Origin: Suillus spraguei
Lineage: Eukaryota > Basidiomycota > Agaricomycetes > Boletales > Suillaceae
Length of the DNA stretch: 64,000 bases
NCBI GenBank assembly: GCA_016800925.1
Contig: JABCPU010000001.1
Location: 1 to 64,000 of the forward strand
Direction of reading: 5' to 3'
The notes under the pieces are model-generated. The model did not search any database and was not told the origin of the DNA. It was given only the letters and a program-made list of their open reading frames with translations. Of the stretch, positions 10,526 to 22,767 are shown piece by piece. Made by a program: the position numbers and the translations under genes. Numbering within the stretch: the first letter of the stretch is position 1; each line of letters opens with the position of its first letter.

Positions 10526-11291
10526 TGTCATATACCATACTTCTAATCTCAGATCCGACCATATCCGACCAGATCCGATCGTTTCCATATCCGTCTGTCC
10601 ACAGATCCTGTCCGGACCACCCATCCGAATGTACTCACTTCTCGCACCTTAACTCCCTGGTGAACATCTGCGTCTATCTCCTTTCGTCATTTCTCCTACT
10701 ACCGGTACTCCGGCTGTTTATATTTCCGTCCTGTGTTACTGATCCGTTTCCTGTGTTCATTTCCGATTCATGCTTACTGATCCGCTGTGCAATAACTAAT
10801 AGACTTCCGTTACACTTCGTACATAGCCCTCGGTCCCGGACTTGCTGATTATCCGTCTTAGATACTTACAGTATATAAACCACTTGTAGATCTCCGTAGA
10901 ACCTTAGTTCGAATATCATCTTAGATTCTACTCATTCTGCCTCCTCCGGACTTAAGCCACTCTCCGCTTTAAGTCACCTTCCGAGACTTAGGATTGATTC
11001 CTATAGTCTATACCTCCGACTCTATCTTCGGATAGTCCACTCCGTTAGTTTCTAGTTAGGAACTCGTTCCGAAACTAGCCTTAATCTCTGTCCTCTCCTT
11101 ACGTTCCGAATAACCTTCGGACGTATCATATCCGAACCTTCGGACACCCGGATCCGTCACGCAACTCCTTCCGGTCTTCGGACGAATAACTCCTCCCTGA
11201 AATAAAGGGGCATTACTCGAGAAAGGGGCACAGTGTACGAACTGAGGCCAAAGCCCTTCGGATCTCTCTACCCTTGAGTACAGTCTTAACA
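10526..11291 (+). repeat. 5' LTR of chromovirus
   Basis: 766 bp, starting TGTCATATACC and ending GTCTTAACA. A TATA-like CAGTATATAAACC near 10870 marks the likely U3 promoter. The segment just downstream (11292-11340) is the leader before gag and lacks an obvious TGG tRNA-primer site. Confidence 0.9.
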
Positions 11292-11340
11292 GTATATTCG
11301 AACTCAAACCTTTCCGAGTAACTTACAACCATCCCATATC

Positions 11341-12631
11341 ATGCCTCCCCGTAAAACTCAGAAACACTCTCGAGGAGCCGGACTTGGTCCGATCCAACGA
11401 GATCCCACACCCATCGTCCAAACATTTACCAGTTTCTCTCAACGCCGCGCAAGCATGAGCGACATAGGTCAAAGTATCTCCGCCCGTCAAGCCAGACCGG
11501 ATCCGATAACACCAACTCGGAACCCGGATAACCCAGACTCCAATTCGCGCCCGACCATTCGCTTTGATGATGAGCTGCGCAGTAACCTACCAGATGATGA
11601 AGTTGATGATCCGGACAACGAGGACCTGGATGACGAAGAAGATAAAATCCACCTAAGCCCTCAGGACCGGGTCCTAGCCCAACTATCCGTAGCCATTAAC
11701 CACCTCGCTCGCAGTAGCCGTCGCACCCCCACCTCGGATGATAGCAAAGTCAAAATCCGTGAGCCAGATACCTTCGATGGGTCCGAACCTCGCAAGCTCC
11801 GGGCATTCTTCGTCCAATGTGAGCTCAACTTCCAGAGCAAACCTAGCGCTTTCCGTTCCGGACGCGCTAAAGTCAATTTCGCCCAATCCTACCTTAAGGG
11901 TATGGCTCTCGAGTGGTTTGAACCGGACCTCCTTTCGGACGGATATAGCAACCGTCCGGACTGGATGGATGACTACTCCGAGTTCATGCTCGAGCTCCAA
12001 ACCAATTTCGGACCACACGATCCCTCCGGAGACGCAGAGATGCAGTTAGAACAACTCCACATGCGTGACGGACAACGCATCAACAAGTACGTTGTAGAAT
12101 TCCAGCGACTTGCCTCCCAAGTACGCGAATGGGGAGACGGAGCCCTACGACGCCAATTCTACAATGGACTTCCGGCCCGAATCAAAGATGAGATTAGTCG
12201 CATGGGTAAGCCCACTACCCTTTCGGAGTTCAAGACTCTCGCCCAGACCATCGACGCCCGTTACTGGGAACGGAGGGGCGAAGTCACCCGAGAGAGTAGA
12301 ACCACCTCTTCCAATCCTCCCAGGCAGTCAACATCCGACCGGACGAACTCCAACTCATCCGGATCCGATACGCCCAAATTCAATAAACCCACATCCTCCA
12401 CAACATCCTCTCCCCGAAAGTTTCGGATCTCCTAGCGTTGTTGGTGCGGACGGAAAGCTAACCACCCAGGAGCGTCAGAGACGTATTGACAAAAGGCTCT
12501 GTATGTTCTGCGGCGGACCTGGTCACACTGCCCGGGAATGCACCAAATCCACTTCGCGCGCTGCCAAAGGCCGCGCTACTGTGCTCACTCCGGAAACGGA
12601 ACCGGAAGCCTCGGATGAGGCAAAAAATTAG
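11341..12631 (+). CDS. Gag with CCHC zinc knuckle (one frame break)
   Basis: ATG at 11341 opens a 364-codon frame. It has an acidic, proline-rich N terminus, then a retrotransposon gag core (residues about 140-320, including the AFFVQCELNFQSKP and MALEWFEPDL blocks). Near 12420-12436 the frame shifts and continues to 12631. This second part contains the nucleic-acid-binding knuckle CMFCGGPGHTARECTK (C-X2-C-X4-H-X4-C). The shift could be a decay mutation, an assembly indel or, less likely, a programmed frameshift; no slippery heptamer is obvious. Gag packages element RNA. Confidence 0.85.
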
Positions 12632-15600
12632 TCCGCGACCCTCCTGACTCCGTACGGGATGAGGGTCGCGTTGGCCCAACCCGTGCAACGGAACTACGAC
12701 TCAACGCTGTAACTCTTCCTGATCCGAACTCTCTGTGTCCATATGTCTCTCTTCCATCTTTCTCCAATATATCTGACTTTCCGGCCCTCATAGACTGTGG
12801 TTCCTCCCACTGCTTCATAGACACTGATTTCGTCCGAGAACATAAAATTCCTACCTATCAGATTCCTCCGCTTCCACTCCGTTTATTTGATGGTACATGC
12901 AATAACAATATTGTCGAGCCATAAACTTATCCGTCCGATTCTCCTCCGGTGTAATCACTTCCGACACGTTCTACGTCACCCCTTTGGATTCCTCATGTTA
13001 TATCGTTCTCGGATATAGCTGGCTCACCCGACACAATCCGTTGATTGACTGGGTATTGGGCAGCATCGAGTTCCGAACTACTGAACAGGGAGTGCCATTA
13101 ACCCCATCCGCATCACCGCTGCCTCCGGACACACCGTCCATGGCAGGAAAATCCAATCCGACACCTCCGTTACCTTCGGGTATTCCACCCAAGGAAGATT
13201 CCTCCCCTCCAATATCTCCGTCGCCTCAGAGCACCCCATCCGTGGCAGAGACTCCGCCTCTGACCAAATCCGAACCCTCCGCTGGTACTCCAGTCCCTAA
13301 CATATCGTTGATAAACGCAGTGGCCTTTTGCCGTGCCTGCAAGTTAGAAGGATCTACTCAGTTCAGCATCTACCTCCGTCCCTCCGAAGTAAACCTTCGA
13401 TCCGCATCCGTATCATCCGATCCTCCAGACCTCTCCAGAATCCCTTCCGATTACCACGAATTCGCGGATGTCTTCGACAAAGGCAAAGCCGGACAACTTC
13501 CCCCACATCGACCCTACGATCTCAAGATTGAGTTGGAAGAAGGGGCTAGTCCGCCTCTCGAACCATATACTCTCTTTCTCCGGTAGAGCTTGAGGCCCTC
13601 CGGAAGTTCCTTGATGAAAACATCTCGTCCGGACTCCTCCGTCCTCATCTTCTCCCCACGGAGCCCCCGTCCTATTTGTCAAAAAGAAGGATGGATCCCT
13701 CCGCCTTTGTGTGGATTTCCGCGGCCTTAACCACATCACCAAGAAGGACCGATATCCGTTACCCCTCATTGCCGACCTACTAGACTCCCCGAGCCGCGCT
13801 AAAGTTTATACCAAAATTGATCTCCGATCTGCATATCACCTCGTCCGGATAACAGAAGGAGACGAGTGGAAGACTTCCTTCCATACGCGCTATGGCTCCT
13901 ATGAATGGTTGGTGATGCCGGAAGGCCTCACGAATGCTCCGGCAGCTTTCCAGCGCTTTGTCAATAGCGTATTTGCCGATATGCTGGACGTATGTGTTGT
14001 TGTATATCTGGATGACATCCTTATCTATTCCCAAGACCTTGCAAGTCATAAGGAACATGTCCGAGAAGTTTTGCGACGTCTCCGTAAACACCGACTATAT
14101 GCCAAACCCGAGAAATGCGAATTCCATTCATCCTCCGTCGAATATCTTGGTTACCTCCTATCTCCGGATGGCTTGACAATGTCGTCCGAAAAGATCCAGT
14201 CTATCATAGACTGGCCAGAACCTCGGAAAGTCAAGGACATCCAATCTTTCCTCGGATTCGCTAATTTCTATCGTCGTTTCATCTTCAACTACTCGGATAT
14301 CGTGGTTCCCCTTACTCGACTCACTCGCAAGGGCGTCACTTGGGACTTTTCCGAGGAATGCCGGAAATCATTTAACGCACTCAAGAAAGCTTTCACGTCC
14401 GCTCCGGTGCTAACGCATTGGATTCCGAATGTTCCTATAGTTGTGGAAACTGATGCCTCGGATTATGCTATCGCTGGAATACTATCCATTGTGTGCCCAG
14501 ACTCGGAACTTCGTCCGGTGGCATTTTACTCCCGGACACTGTCCGGTGCAGAACTCAACTATGATGTCCATGATAAGGAACTACTAGCCATCTATGCTGC
14601 GTTCCGAACCTGGCGCCATTACCTAGAAGGCTCGTCCGAGCCTATAGATGTTGTCACGGACCACAAGAACCTTGAGTATTTCTCTACCACCAAACTGCTA
14701 TCCCGTCGTCAGGCCCGCTGGTCCGAGTTCCTCCATCAGTTCAACCTCGTTATCCGTTACCGTCCTGGAAGACTCGGAGTCAAGCCAGATTCCCTCACTA
14801 GACGATGGGACGTCTACCCTAAAGAGGGGGATAAGGACTACGCTCAGATTAACCCTCACAACCTCCGTCCAATATTTGCTTCGGAACAATTAGCTTCGTC
14901 CCTACGAGCTTCCATTTTAGCAACTCCGGTCCTTAGAGCAGCTGTTCTTATGGACACCGAACACCTCCGGAAAGACATTCTGATAGCACTCCCTAATGAC
15001 CCCATTGCACAAACACATTTTCCGGTTCCTTCAGATCCGAGATGGACAATAGACGATGGTGGATTCCTTTGTTGTGACAACCGCATCTACGTTCCGGATA
15101 CCAATGATCTACGACTTCGCATCCTCCGGAATTGCCATGACCACCCCCTATCCGGACATTTCGGACAGAATCGTACTCTCGAGCTCATCCGACGCAACTA
15201 TACCTGGCCCGGAGTACGAGCCTTTGTCAAAGAGTATGTCAGATCCTGCACATCCTGCGCCCGAGCCAAAGTTCCGAGACATAAGCCCTACGGACTACTC
15301 AAGCAACTTCCCGTCCCAGAAAAACCATGGAATTCCATCTCTATGGATTTCATTGAACAACTTCCGGACTCATCCGGCTTTACAGCCATCCTCGTCATCA
15401 TAGATCGTTTATCCAAGCAAGCCATATTCGTCCCGACCCACGACACCATTACTTCTCCTGATCTCGCCCGCCTATTTCTCCTCCATGTCTTCTCTAAGCA
15501 TGGAGTCCCGTCCCATGTAACCTCGGATCGAGGAACAGAGTTCGTATCCCACTTCTTCCGTTCCTTAGGAAAGGCATTGGACATGGTCCTACACTTCACA

Positions 15601-16417
15601 TCCGGATATCATCCCGAAGGGGACGGACAAACAGAACGTGCCAACCAAACGCTGGAACAGTACCTCCGGATCTACTGCAACTATCAGCAGGACAACTGGT
15701 CCGAGCTGCTGCCCCTCGCAGAGTTTGCATACAATAACGCTCCGAGTGCCACTACCGAGTTTCACCTTTCTTCGCCAATAAAGGTTATCATCCGAACATT
15801 TCCATCCATCCGGAACGCGACCTATCCTCCATCCGTGCCCAGGAATATGCCCTAGACCTTAACAAACTTCACCAGTTCCTCCGAGATGAGATGTCCGAAG
15901 CTCAGAAACGCTATCAAGGACCGCGGACGCTAAAAGACAGCCTGCTCCAGACTTCCGGATTGGAGAACAAGTCTTCGTCAAAGCCAAGTACTTCCGCTCC
16001 ACTCGTCCGTCGAAGAAACTTTCGGAAAAGAATTTGGGACCATTCGAAATTATATCCCGCCCGGGTACTCATTCTTTCGCCATCCGACTTCCGGATTCTA
16101 TGCGTTCCGTACATCCTGTTTTCCATGTCTCGCAGTTAGAGCCAGCAGTTCCGAACACCATTCCCAATCGCATCCAACCTCCTCCGCCACCAGTCGAAGT
16201 CGACGGAGAACCAGAGTACGAGATATCCGAAATCCTGGACTCTAAACTGGACCGTCGTAGGCACCACTGCCAACTTCTATACCTCGTCCGTTGGTCCGGA
16301 TACGAAGGAACGGACGAAGAAACTTCCTGGTTACTGGCCACAGAACTCGGAAATGCATCGGATCTCGTAGCGGATTTCCACTCAGCATATCCGGACAAGC
16401 CTGGTCCCATTGCTTGA
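12632..16417 (+). CDS. Pol: retropepsin, RT, RNase H, integrase, chromodomain (frame-broken)
   Basis: Domains in order: retropepsin with [12 protein letters not shown] (about 12780); reverse transcriptase with the YLDD catalytic motif (about 14010); RNase H starting ETDASDYA (about 14450) and including DKELLAIY; an H-H-C-C zinc-binding region (about 15130-15260); DDE integrase core with SMDF, SDRGTEF and [12 protein letters not shown]; and a C-terminal chromodomain, [16 protein letters not shown] (about 16290-16340), which defines the chromovirus clade and typically targets integration to chromatin. The long central frame is 13711-15855. Apparent one-base deletions near 12920, 13564, 13645, 15756 and 15923 break the polyprotein. 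The stop is at 16415-16417. Confidence 0.9.
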
Positions 16418-16474
16418 AAAGTACATAACGAAATATAAGTACATTGAGGGCAGTAGCGGAAATCCGGATCTGGA

Positions 16475-17488
16475 CTAAGCACCAGTCTCCATTTCACCTC
16501 CGGCACCCCCAGTCTCCTCCCCAGTCCCATCCGCCATCTCTTCCCCAGTTCCATCCGCCATCTCTCCTCCATTCTCATCCGCCACCTCTTCCCCAATCTC
16601 CTCACCAGCGCCATCCTTGTCGGATCCGGCAGAAACGGAAAGCCTAAATCCGGTCCGGATTTCCTCATGAGCAGGGCCTGGAATTCCCTCTGTTGCTGGA
16701 GGAAGGCCTCCATGGTGGAGCTCATCCGCTCCATGGCAATCCGACTCCCTTCCGCCGCCGCAATACCATCTTGGAGAAGTCCGTTGGTCCGCGCCAACTC
16801 AGCAATGATGCCATTAGCAGCGGCCACCCAAGCCTGATCATCGTACTCCACAAAATCCTCATCCGTACCTTCGATAGTGACTGGATTAGAGAAGACATCC
16901 GCGTCCGCCACATCCGGAGTAGGACTCCTCTGACGGCGCTTGCCTTTGCCCTTCGGAGACGGAGTACCAGCAGGACGCTGCCTCTTCCGGCCCTTAGGCC
17001 CCTTAACGAATCCGGGCCTTCCAGGACAAGTGGCCTTGTCCTTCCGGCAGACGTCACAGGACTTAATCTACGAAACGTCGAAATCAGCGGATCCGAAGTT
17101 TTTCGGACGACTCACCATGGCATTCTTCTCAGCATCACCCCACTGGCACATCCGGCCCTTAGTGACGCAACGAGAGCAGTACCCATCCTTTGCTCCAGAC
17201 GCAGGAGCAGCCTTGGCCTTTGCCAACCCATTAATATCCGGATCTGGAAGAGTCCACAGCACTCACCCGAGCCTCAATCAGTGCCCTCCGCCTCTTTTCC
17301 TCCATTTCCCTCCGGATCTCCGCCAACTCAATCTGCTTCAACTCCTCCTGCCTTTTCCGCTCCTCCGCCTCTTTCCGCTTCCGTTCCGCCTCGGCTTCCG
17401 CTGCAGCCTTAGCAGCCGCCAGTTGCTGCTCCAGATCCGCCACAAGGTCAGCAGCAGACTTAGGGGCATCGGATTTCTTTCCAGACAT
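16475..17488 (-). CDS. Opposite-strand spliced accessory gene inside chromovirus
   Basis: ATG at 17488 (another at 17500). Proposed exons are 17488-17267, 17217-17116 and 17067-16475; the introns are 49 nt (GTGAGT...AAG) and 48 nt (GTGAGT...TAG), both phase 0. The protein has a long Ala/Glu/Lys/Arg coiled coil (residues about 13-74). Two cysteine groups follow, CSRCVTKGRMC and CDVCRKDKATC, brought close together by removing the second intron. Then come a basic stretch (KGPKGRKRQR, KGKGKRRQR) and a helical part. The acidic Gly/Glu repeat tail ends at TAG 16475-16477, after one probable frame slip near 16640. This layout suggests a DNA- or RNA-binding regulator with an acidic activation-like tail. 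It is convergent with pol, 57 bp from the pol stop. I do not recognise a named family. Spliced Cys-rich proteins of similar pattern do occur in Agaricomycete genomes. Confidence 0.65.
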
Positions 17489-17541
17489 GTTTGGAGACAA
17501 GTTTTGTTAACAAGGATATGAAGTGGGGGTAGGAATCATTT

Positions 17542-17558
17542 CGGACGTCTGACGTCCG
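17542..17558. promoter_or_regulatory. Perfect palindrome CGG-N11-CCG upstream of antisense gene
   Basis: CGGACGTCTGACGTCCG is a perfect inverted repeat 54 bp upstream of the accessory gene ATG. Its spacing equals that of Gal4-type zinc-cluster sites. The element is rich in CGGA and TCCG overall, so chance is possible. Confidence 0.35.
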
Positions 17559-17682
17559 TATATCTGTTGGATTACAGACTCAGCACTACAACCATCAAAC
17601 TTCCCCATCGTCTCGCATTAATCTTGTCCGATCCGGATCGACGCTTCTTGTGCCTCAGGGGTTCGGCCCTAAGGGGGGATAC

Positions 17683-18450
17683 TGTCATATACCATACTTC
17701 TAATCTCAGATCCGATCATATCCGTCCAGATCCGATCGTTTCCATATCCGTCCGGTCCACAGATCCTGTCCGGACCACCCATCCGAATGTACTCACTTCT
17801 CGCACCTTAACTCCCTTGTGTACATCTGCGTCTATCTCCTTTCGTCATTTCTCCTACTACCGGTACTCCGGCTGTTTATATTTCCGTCCTGTGTTACTGA
17901 TCCGTTTCCTGTGTTCATTTCCGATTCATGCTTACTGATCCGCTGTGCATTAACTAATAGACTTCCGTTACACTTCGTACATAGCCCTCGGTCCCGGACT
18001 TGCTGATTATCCGTCTTAGATACTTACAGTATATAAACCACTTGTAGATCTCCGTAGAACCTTAGTTCGAATATCATCTTAGATTCTACTCATTCTGCCT
18101 CTCCGGACTTAAGCCACTTTCCGCTTTAAGTCACCTTCCGAGACTTAGGATTGATTCCTATAGTCTATATCTCCGACTCTATCTTCGGATAGTCCAACTC
18201 CGTTAGTTTCTAGTTAGGAACTCGTTCCGAAACTAGCCTTAATCTCTTTCCTCTCCTTACATTCCGAATAACCTTCGGACGTATTATATCCGACACCTTC
18301 GGACACCCGGATCCGTCACGCAACTCCTTCCGGGTCTTCGGACGAATAACTCCTCCCTGAAATAAGGGCATTACTCGAGAAAGGGGCACAGTGTACGAAC
18401 TGAGGCCAAAGCCCTTCGGATCTCTCTACCCTTGAGTACAGTCTTAAACA
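17683..18450 (+). repeat. 3' LTR of chromovirus
   Basis: 768 bp, nearly identical to the 5' LTR, preceded by the polypurine tract and ending GTCTTAAACA. By its position it could also drive readthrough into 3' flanking DNA. Confidence 0.9.
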
Positions 18451-18865
18451 ATTCAAGTTAAAGAAATACCAAGGTTATCTGTGCATATTTATACGTAAAA
18501 TTGAAGTGGAGCGCTGACATGCAGAAACCTGTTTTGAGCATGGTCACAGAGATATAGTATATACTTTATAAGCTTAAGATACTTGGGAGTATAGTTCCAA
18601 ATTTCTAATACCTTACAATAGTTTTTGTACTACAGATTAAAGGGCAAATGAATTAATGGCATAGTTTTATGACTTATCCTTGCCATGAAACTGTGTCAAA
18701 ACTCTTAATTATGTATGACTAAGCAATTTCCCACACCTTTCAGAGTTTTTTCATACATTTTCCTACCTTTCTATGAAAGTTGACCAAGTTAGCATTTCGT
18801 AAATCAAATATTTAAATGAATAATAGTCAATATAGATTATGTAATGGACTATTCACCAGTATTTG

Positions 18866-19620
18866 TGTTGTTGAATGTTTTTGAATGTGATGTGCTGTGT
18901 TTATGTTGTTGAATGTTTGGACTAGTTCCGAAGTTTTGGTAGCCAATCGGGACTTTAGGATGACTAAGCAAAGTGAGTCATAATGAGTCATGATGAGTCA
19001 TATTACCTTATTTAGTTAGTAGTGCAGCCACATCTATAGTAGTATATAAAGGGACCACTTTTCCCCTCTGAGCAATAAGAAACATATTACCATTATTACT
19101 GAATATTGGTGTGAACATCTGAGTGAATATTAGTTTATTCCCTCACTTTCTTTGTCACTGTTTCCCACGACATTTTGACCATCTGAGATATTATCTTTAC
19201 ATTCTTTAATTGCACTAGCTAGCACACAGTTGTTAGTCATCTAGTGTAGTTTGCTTTATTCTCTTGATTGAACAGAAAATCATTTCTGTGGGGAGAATTA
19301 TTGTATTTCATTGATTGAGTGACAACAAATAGGACTTATACTTTATTCAATAATATTAAGAACTTGGTTAGCTTTAAGACTACATCAAGAGGGTGTACTC
19401 TGTTCTGATTCTGCGTCATACTCATGTGAGTGCCTGAGCAGCAGAGAAGTTAATTTCGAGGCCACATATTGGATTGTATTTGACTTCTAGTTTGCTCTCC
19501 TAGTCGTGAGAATAAGAAGTAGTCAAGATATTGTTCTGACACATTTCATATTGTTACTTCGTTATCTGTAGCATCGTAGCACTGCATCAAGCCAGTTATC
19601 GGTTCGGCTACACTTTGTAT
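18866..19620 (+). mobile_element. Possible LTR with pol II promoter
   Basis: Starts TGTTGTTGAATG. It carries three TGAGTCA boxes (18974, 18984, 18994), a TATATAAA box (19043-19050) and an AATAAG signal about 30 bp later, which is a compact U3-R arrangement. I could not fix the 3' end or find a target duplication, so both the boundaries and the family (possibly Copia) are uncertain. Confidence 0.3.
18974..19050 (+). promoter_or_regulatory. Triple TGAGTCA array upstream of TATA box
   Basis: Three TGAGTCA motifs recur at exactly 10-bp intervals, 43 bp before TATATAAA. TGAGTCA is the classical Gcn4/AP-1 bZIP site. The spacing puts all three on one face of the helix. Confidence 0.55.
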
Positions 19621-21499
19621 TTCCGCCATCGCCTTTCTCCGAGTTATTTGAGTATTAATCAGGCCAATTAGCAGTAACTATCTTCCTAAGTTCCTGAATT
19701 CTGATCACAATAGTTAGCAGATACTAACCCTGAGATTTTCCCACACAGATCTCTACCCTTTTAGTCATTGGTAAATTGCCTAAAAAAACTGCACTCTGTT
19801 TCTGCAACCCCCAATGAACACCACATTATCAACCATTGGTATTTGTCTGAACCGTTGACCGTGGAAGGATTGTGAAATCTGGTGATTTATTTGCCTTTTG
19901 CATCCTAGTAAGACAGCGCGAATAGTAAGTATTGCTAATTAGGTATGAGGTCAGATAACCAATAAGATGATGCATGCTCAGAGATGAGTCAGAGGTGTAT
20001 GAACCAATGAAAGCATGCATGTGCAAAAGGGAGTCATAAGTGCGGAGCTGAAGGTATAAAGGGTATGAGCCAATGAGCCAATGCATGAGTCAAGAAAGAT
20101 AACAGATAGAAAGGGATAAAGCAAAGGACAATACCAGTCATAGTCCGAGAGCCAACAGGTTGCTTGAGTGAACCAATGGATAGCGTGTATTGAAGCACAA
20201 GGGAAAGCATGAAATGCGAAGAGCGTGCATAAAGTGCGAGGTGTGGGAACAAGCATGTATAAAGTGTGAAAGGCGAAAGTGAGCCAAAGTGCGTGAAGAA
20301 GGTGACGTGTGCGCAAGGATGAGCGCTTAGTGATGATGATGGAGAAGGCAGGCATAGGCAAGGTACGGCGTGATGAGGGCAAGCCAGATGAGATAGCAGA
20401 GAATGAGTGTGGGGGCCTCATTGGGACAAGAGTAGACGGCAACACATAGGAGGAAAAATGATAGTAGGGGCGCAAGAAGGTGTTCTTGTAACACCTCCAG
20501 TGTGGATGACGTGTCCAACCCCATCTCAGCCTTAGCCCATCACCTCTCATCCAACTCTTCGTACCAAAAGATGCACCCTTTTTCACATATGAAGCAGATG
20601 GTGGGGGTTGGGCCTCTATGACACACCCATGGTTCATAAAGTGTTGCAATGATATTTGGAAGAGTGAGTGCAGGCCTTCCTGAACTCTCAGGTCATTGTT
20701 TTAGGATTGGTGGGGCCATGGAGCTCCTCCTCAGGGGAACTCATCCAGATATTGTTGCCATGCAAGAGCATTGGAAATCATGAGCATTCCTCAAATACTG
20801 ATGCAAGATCAACTCAATCCTTCCTATATTCATCACTTCTCACTTTTGGACTCCCGTGTTGCATTAGTACAGTCATTGATGAGTTTTTTCTCACATTGTT
20901 ACCAGTAGTTACATGTCTTCCCTTGTAATCCCAATGATGACATTGAAATTTACTCTTATTAGCCTCGCATTCTCAGTTGGGGGGTCATGCTTCAGGCACT
21001 ACATGGTTTTTCTGCCTCAGCATGCCTGTTGTGAGCTTGGCTCATCATGGGTAGTGTCATTGTGATGAGCAAACTCACGCTGAGCTTGAAATGGCACATT
21101 TTTGTATAGGTGTCACACGGCTATCATTATCCTTACCTCTCGGCTTCACCGTCCCTTGCAGTGATATTTTACCATGTGTTACCCCTATCTAACAGTATCG
21201 TTCCGCACTCCGGAAGCCTCATTGCAGCTTAGTGGCTGTACTGTGGCAACTTTCCCGTGAAGCGGTGATCTTCGGCAATCTCCACAAACCCATTTGGTAT
21301 CCTCAAGCAAGATTTACCGTCTGTCCAATGTCCATCCAGTCTCGCCGGTACATGATGTTTTGTAAACTGAAGTGCAGTCTTATTACATGTCTGCTGCGTG
21401 TTTATCCTATCCCTTCCATCTCCATAGCTATTCTTTTGTATAAAATTCCTAGGTACCTGTACTCTTTCCTTACTTCCCTCCTATAGCACACACCATACT

Positions 21500-21989
21500 T
21501 AGGAATAGTCACCACTACTGTCTCTTATGGAATAAAGTCTTTTACTGAAGTCACTGTCTCTAAGAATTGCTTTACTGCTGCATGCACTACCACTCTTTAC
21601 CGCTTTCCCGTGCTTCACTGCCAGTGCTACCGCTTTCTCATGCTTCACCACTACACTACTGCTTGTTTTACCGCAGAAGTTCCCATGCTTACCACAGTTT
21701 TACTGCTTGTACTAACATAGTTTTACTGTTCATGCTACTGCATTCCCACACTTACTGCTAGTTTTACTGCAAGTTTCCCACAGACCGGAGGTCACCACTA
21801 GCATCTCGCTACCTCCGACGGCATTCTCGCACCACAGGTTGGGCATTATTGAACTATACTAACTTAGCATTCCCTTTAGAGTTGAACGTTCTTGCCTCCA
21901 CAAGTGAAGCAGACTAGGTAGAGCGCAAGACTCACATACTAGCTTAGGCCATGGTTTATCTACAGCCCAGGCTAGATTGTATCTTTACA
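21500..21989 (+). mobile_element. Family 2 LTR fragment (copy c)
   Basis: The last 130 bp, from TAGAGTTGAACGTTCTTG to ATCTTTACA, match the 3' end of the LTRs at 7311-8263 and 9085-10048. Upstream, the ACTGCT/ACCGCT-rich stretch resembles their middle. The 5' end is not determined. Confidence 0.5.
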
Positions 21990-22767
21990 TCGTGCTTACA
22001 GCAAAAAACCCTTTCATGTCTACCTCACACTCGAGGGATTTTGGTTCTACTTTGTTTTGTCTTGCTCTTGTCTCCACTTAATTGGGCCTCACTTGCCTAG
22101 TCAGTGTGCCTCTTCTTACCCACACTCTTCTCAGATTCTTGGTCATGTGGTGCGCACTTTGTTCTGTGTGCTGAACCTTTTTCTGTCCATACAAACACAC
22201 CTCATAGCAAATTTGGAGACTCTGCAAAACACTCAGCACACAAAAAACCAACCCCCCCCAAATAAAACTGTTCATTGCCTTTCACGACCTTCTTGCACAT
22301 ATGAGATCAGCACGTTCTCAAAACATGATCAGTCAGATATGTATGTGACTTTGTGTTTTGAGAACATCCACTTATCTCATGAGTACATAGTAAGCTGGTT
22401 GTCTCAGTGCCCAGATGTATGAGGGCATAAGACTTGTTTTCAGTGGGTCATTTTACTTAAACAACTTTGAATTTGGACTTGATGCCAGGTGTGGGATTAA
22501 CATAAACCAAATTGTACCATCTGTATCACTACAGTTGGATCATTTGAAAGTAAAGCTATAAGTATTGATTGAGTGACAACAAGGAATGGTCAAGGCTAAG
22601 AACTCATGCATCTCGGCAATTCAACCAGTGTTCTACATGAGCTATGCAACTTAAATCAATCTCTACCCCACTAGGTTTGATAAGTACAGTCCCAGGAGAG
22701 TACAATAGTTCATGTTGGGAAGCAGGTGGTACCCAGAAAAGCAGCTGATGATTGGCTCCTACCCCAT

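Larger units (their letters stand above)
10526..18450 (+). mobile_element. Full-length Gypsy chromovirus LTR retrotransposon
   Basis: The LTRs are 10526-11291 and 17683-18450, highly similar (TG...CA). Between them lie gag, a retropepsin-RT-RNase H-integrase-chromodomain pol, an opposite-strand accessory gene, and a polypurine tract AAGGGGGGATAC at 17671-17682. Flanking bases ATTGC and ATTCA do not form a clean 5-bp duplication. Gag and pol are split by about six apparent one-base deletions, so the copy is either recently decaying or affected by assembly errors. Confidence 0.9.

Noticed and set aside
12400..12440. Programmed frameshift between the two parts of gag
   Set aside because: No slippery heptamer or pseudoknot is obvious and similar breaks occur all through the window, so an indel is simpler.
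16069..16474. Extension of the antisense frame into the chromodomain-coding region
   Set aside because: The reverse strand of pol is open by chance here; the neighbouring frame gives a sensible acidic tail that ends at 16475, outside pol.
19829..20649. Long minus-strand frame of 223 codons with several hydrophobic stretches
   Set aside because: Composition follows simple CATGC and GAGCCAATG motifs, overlapping frames show the same pattern, and no domain is visible.
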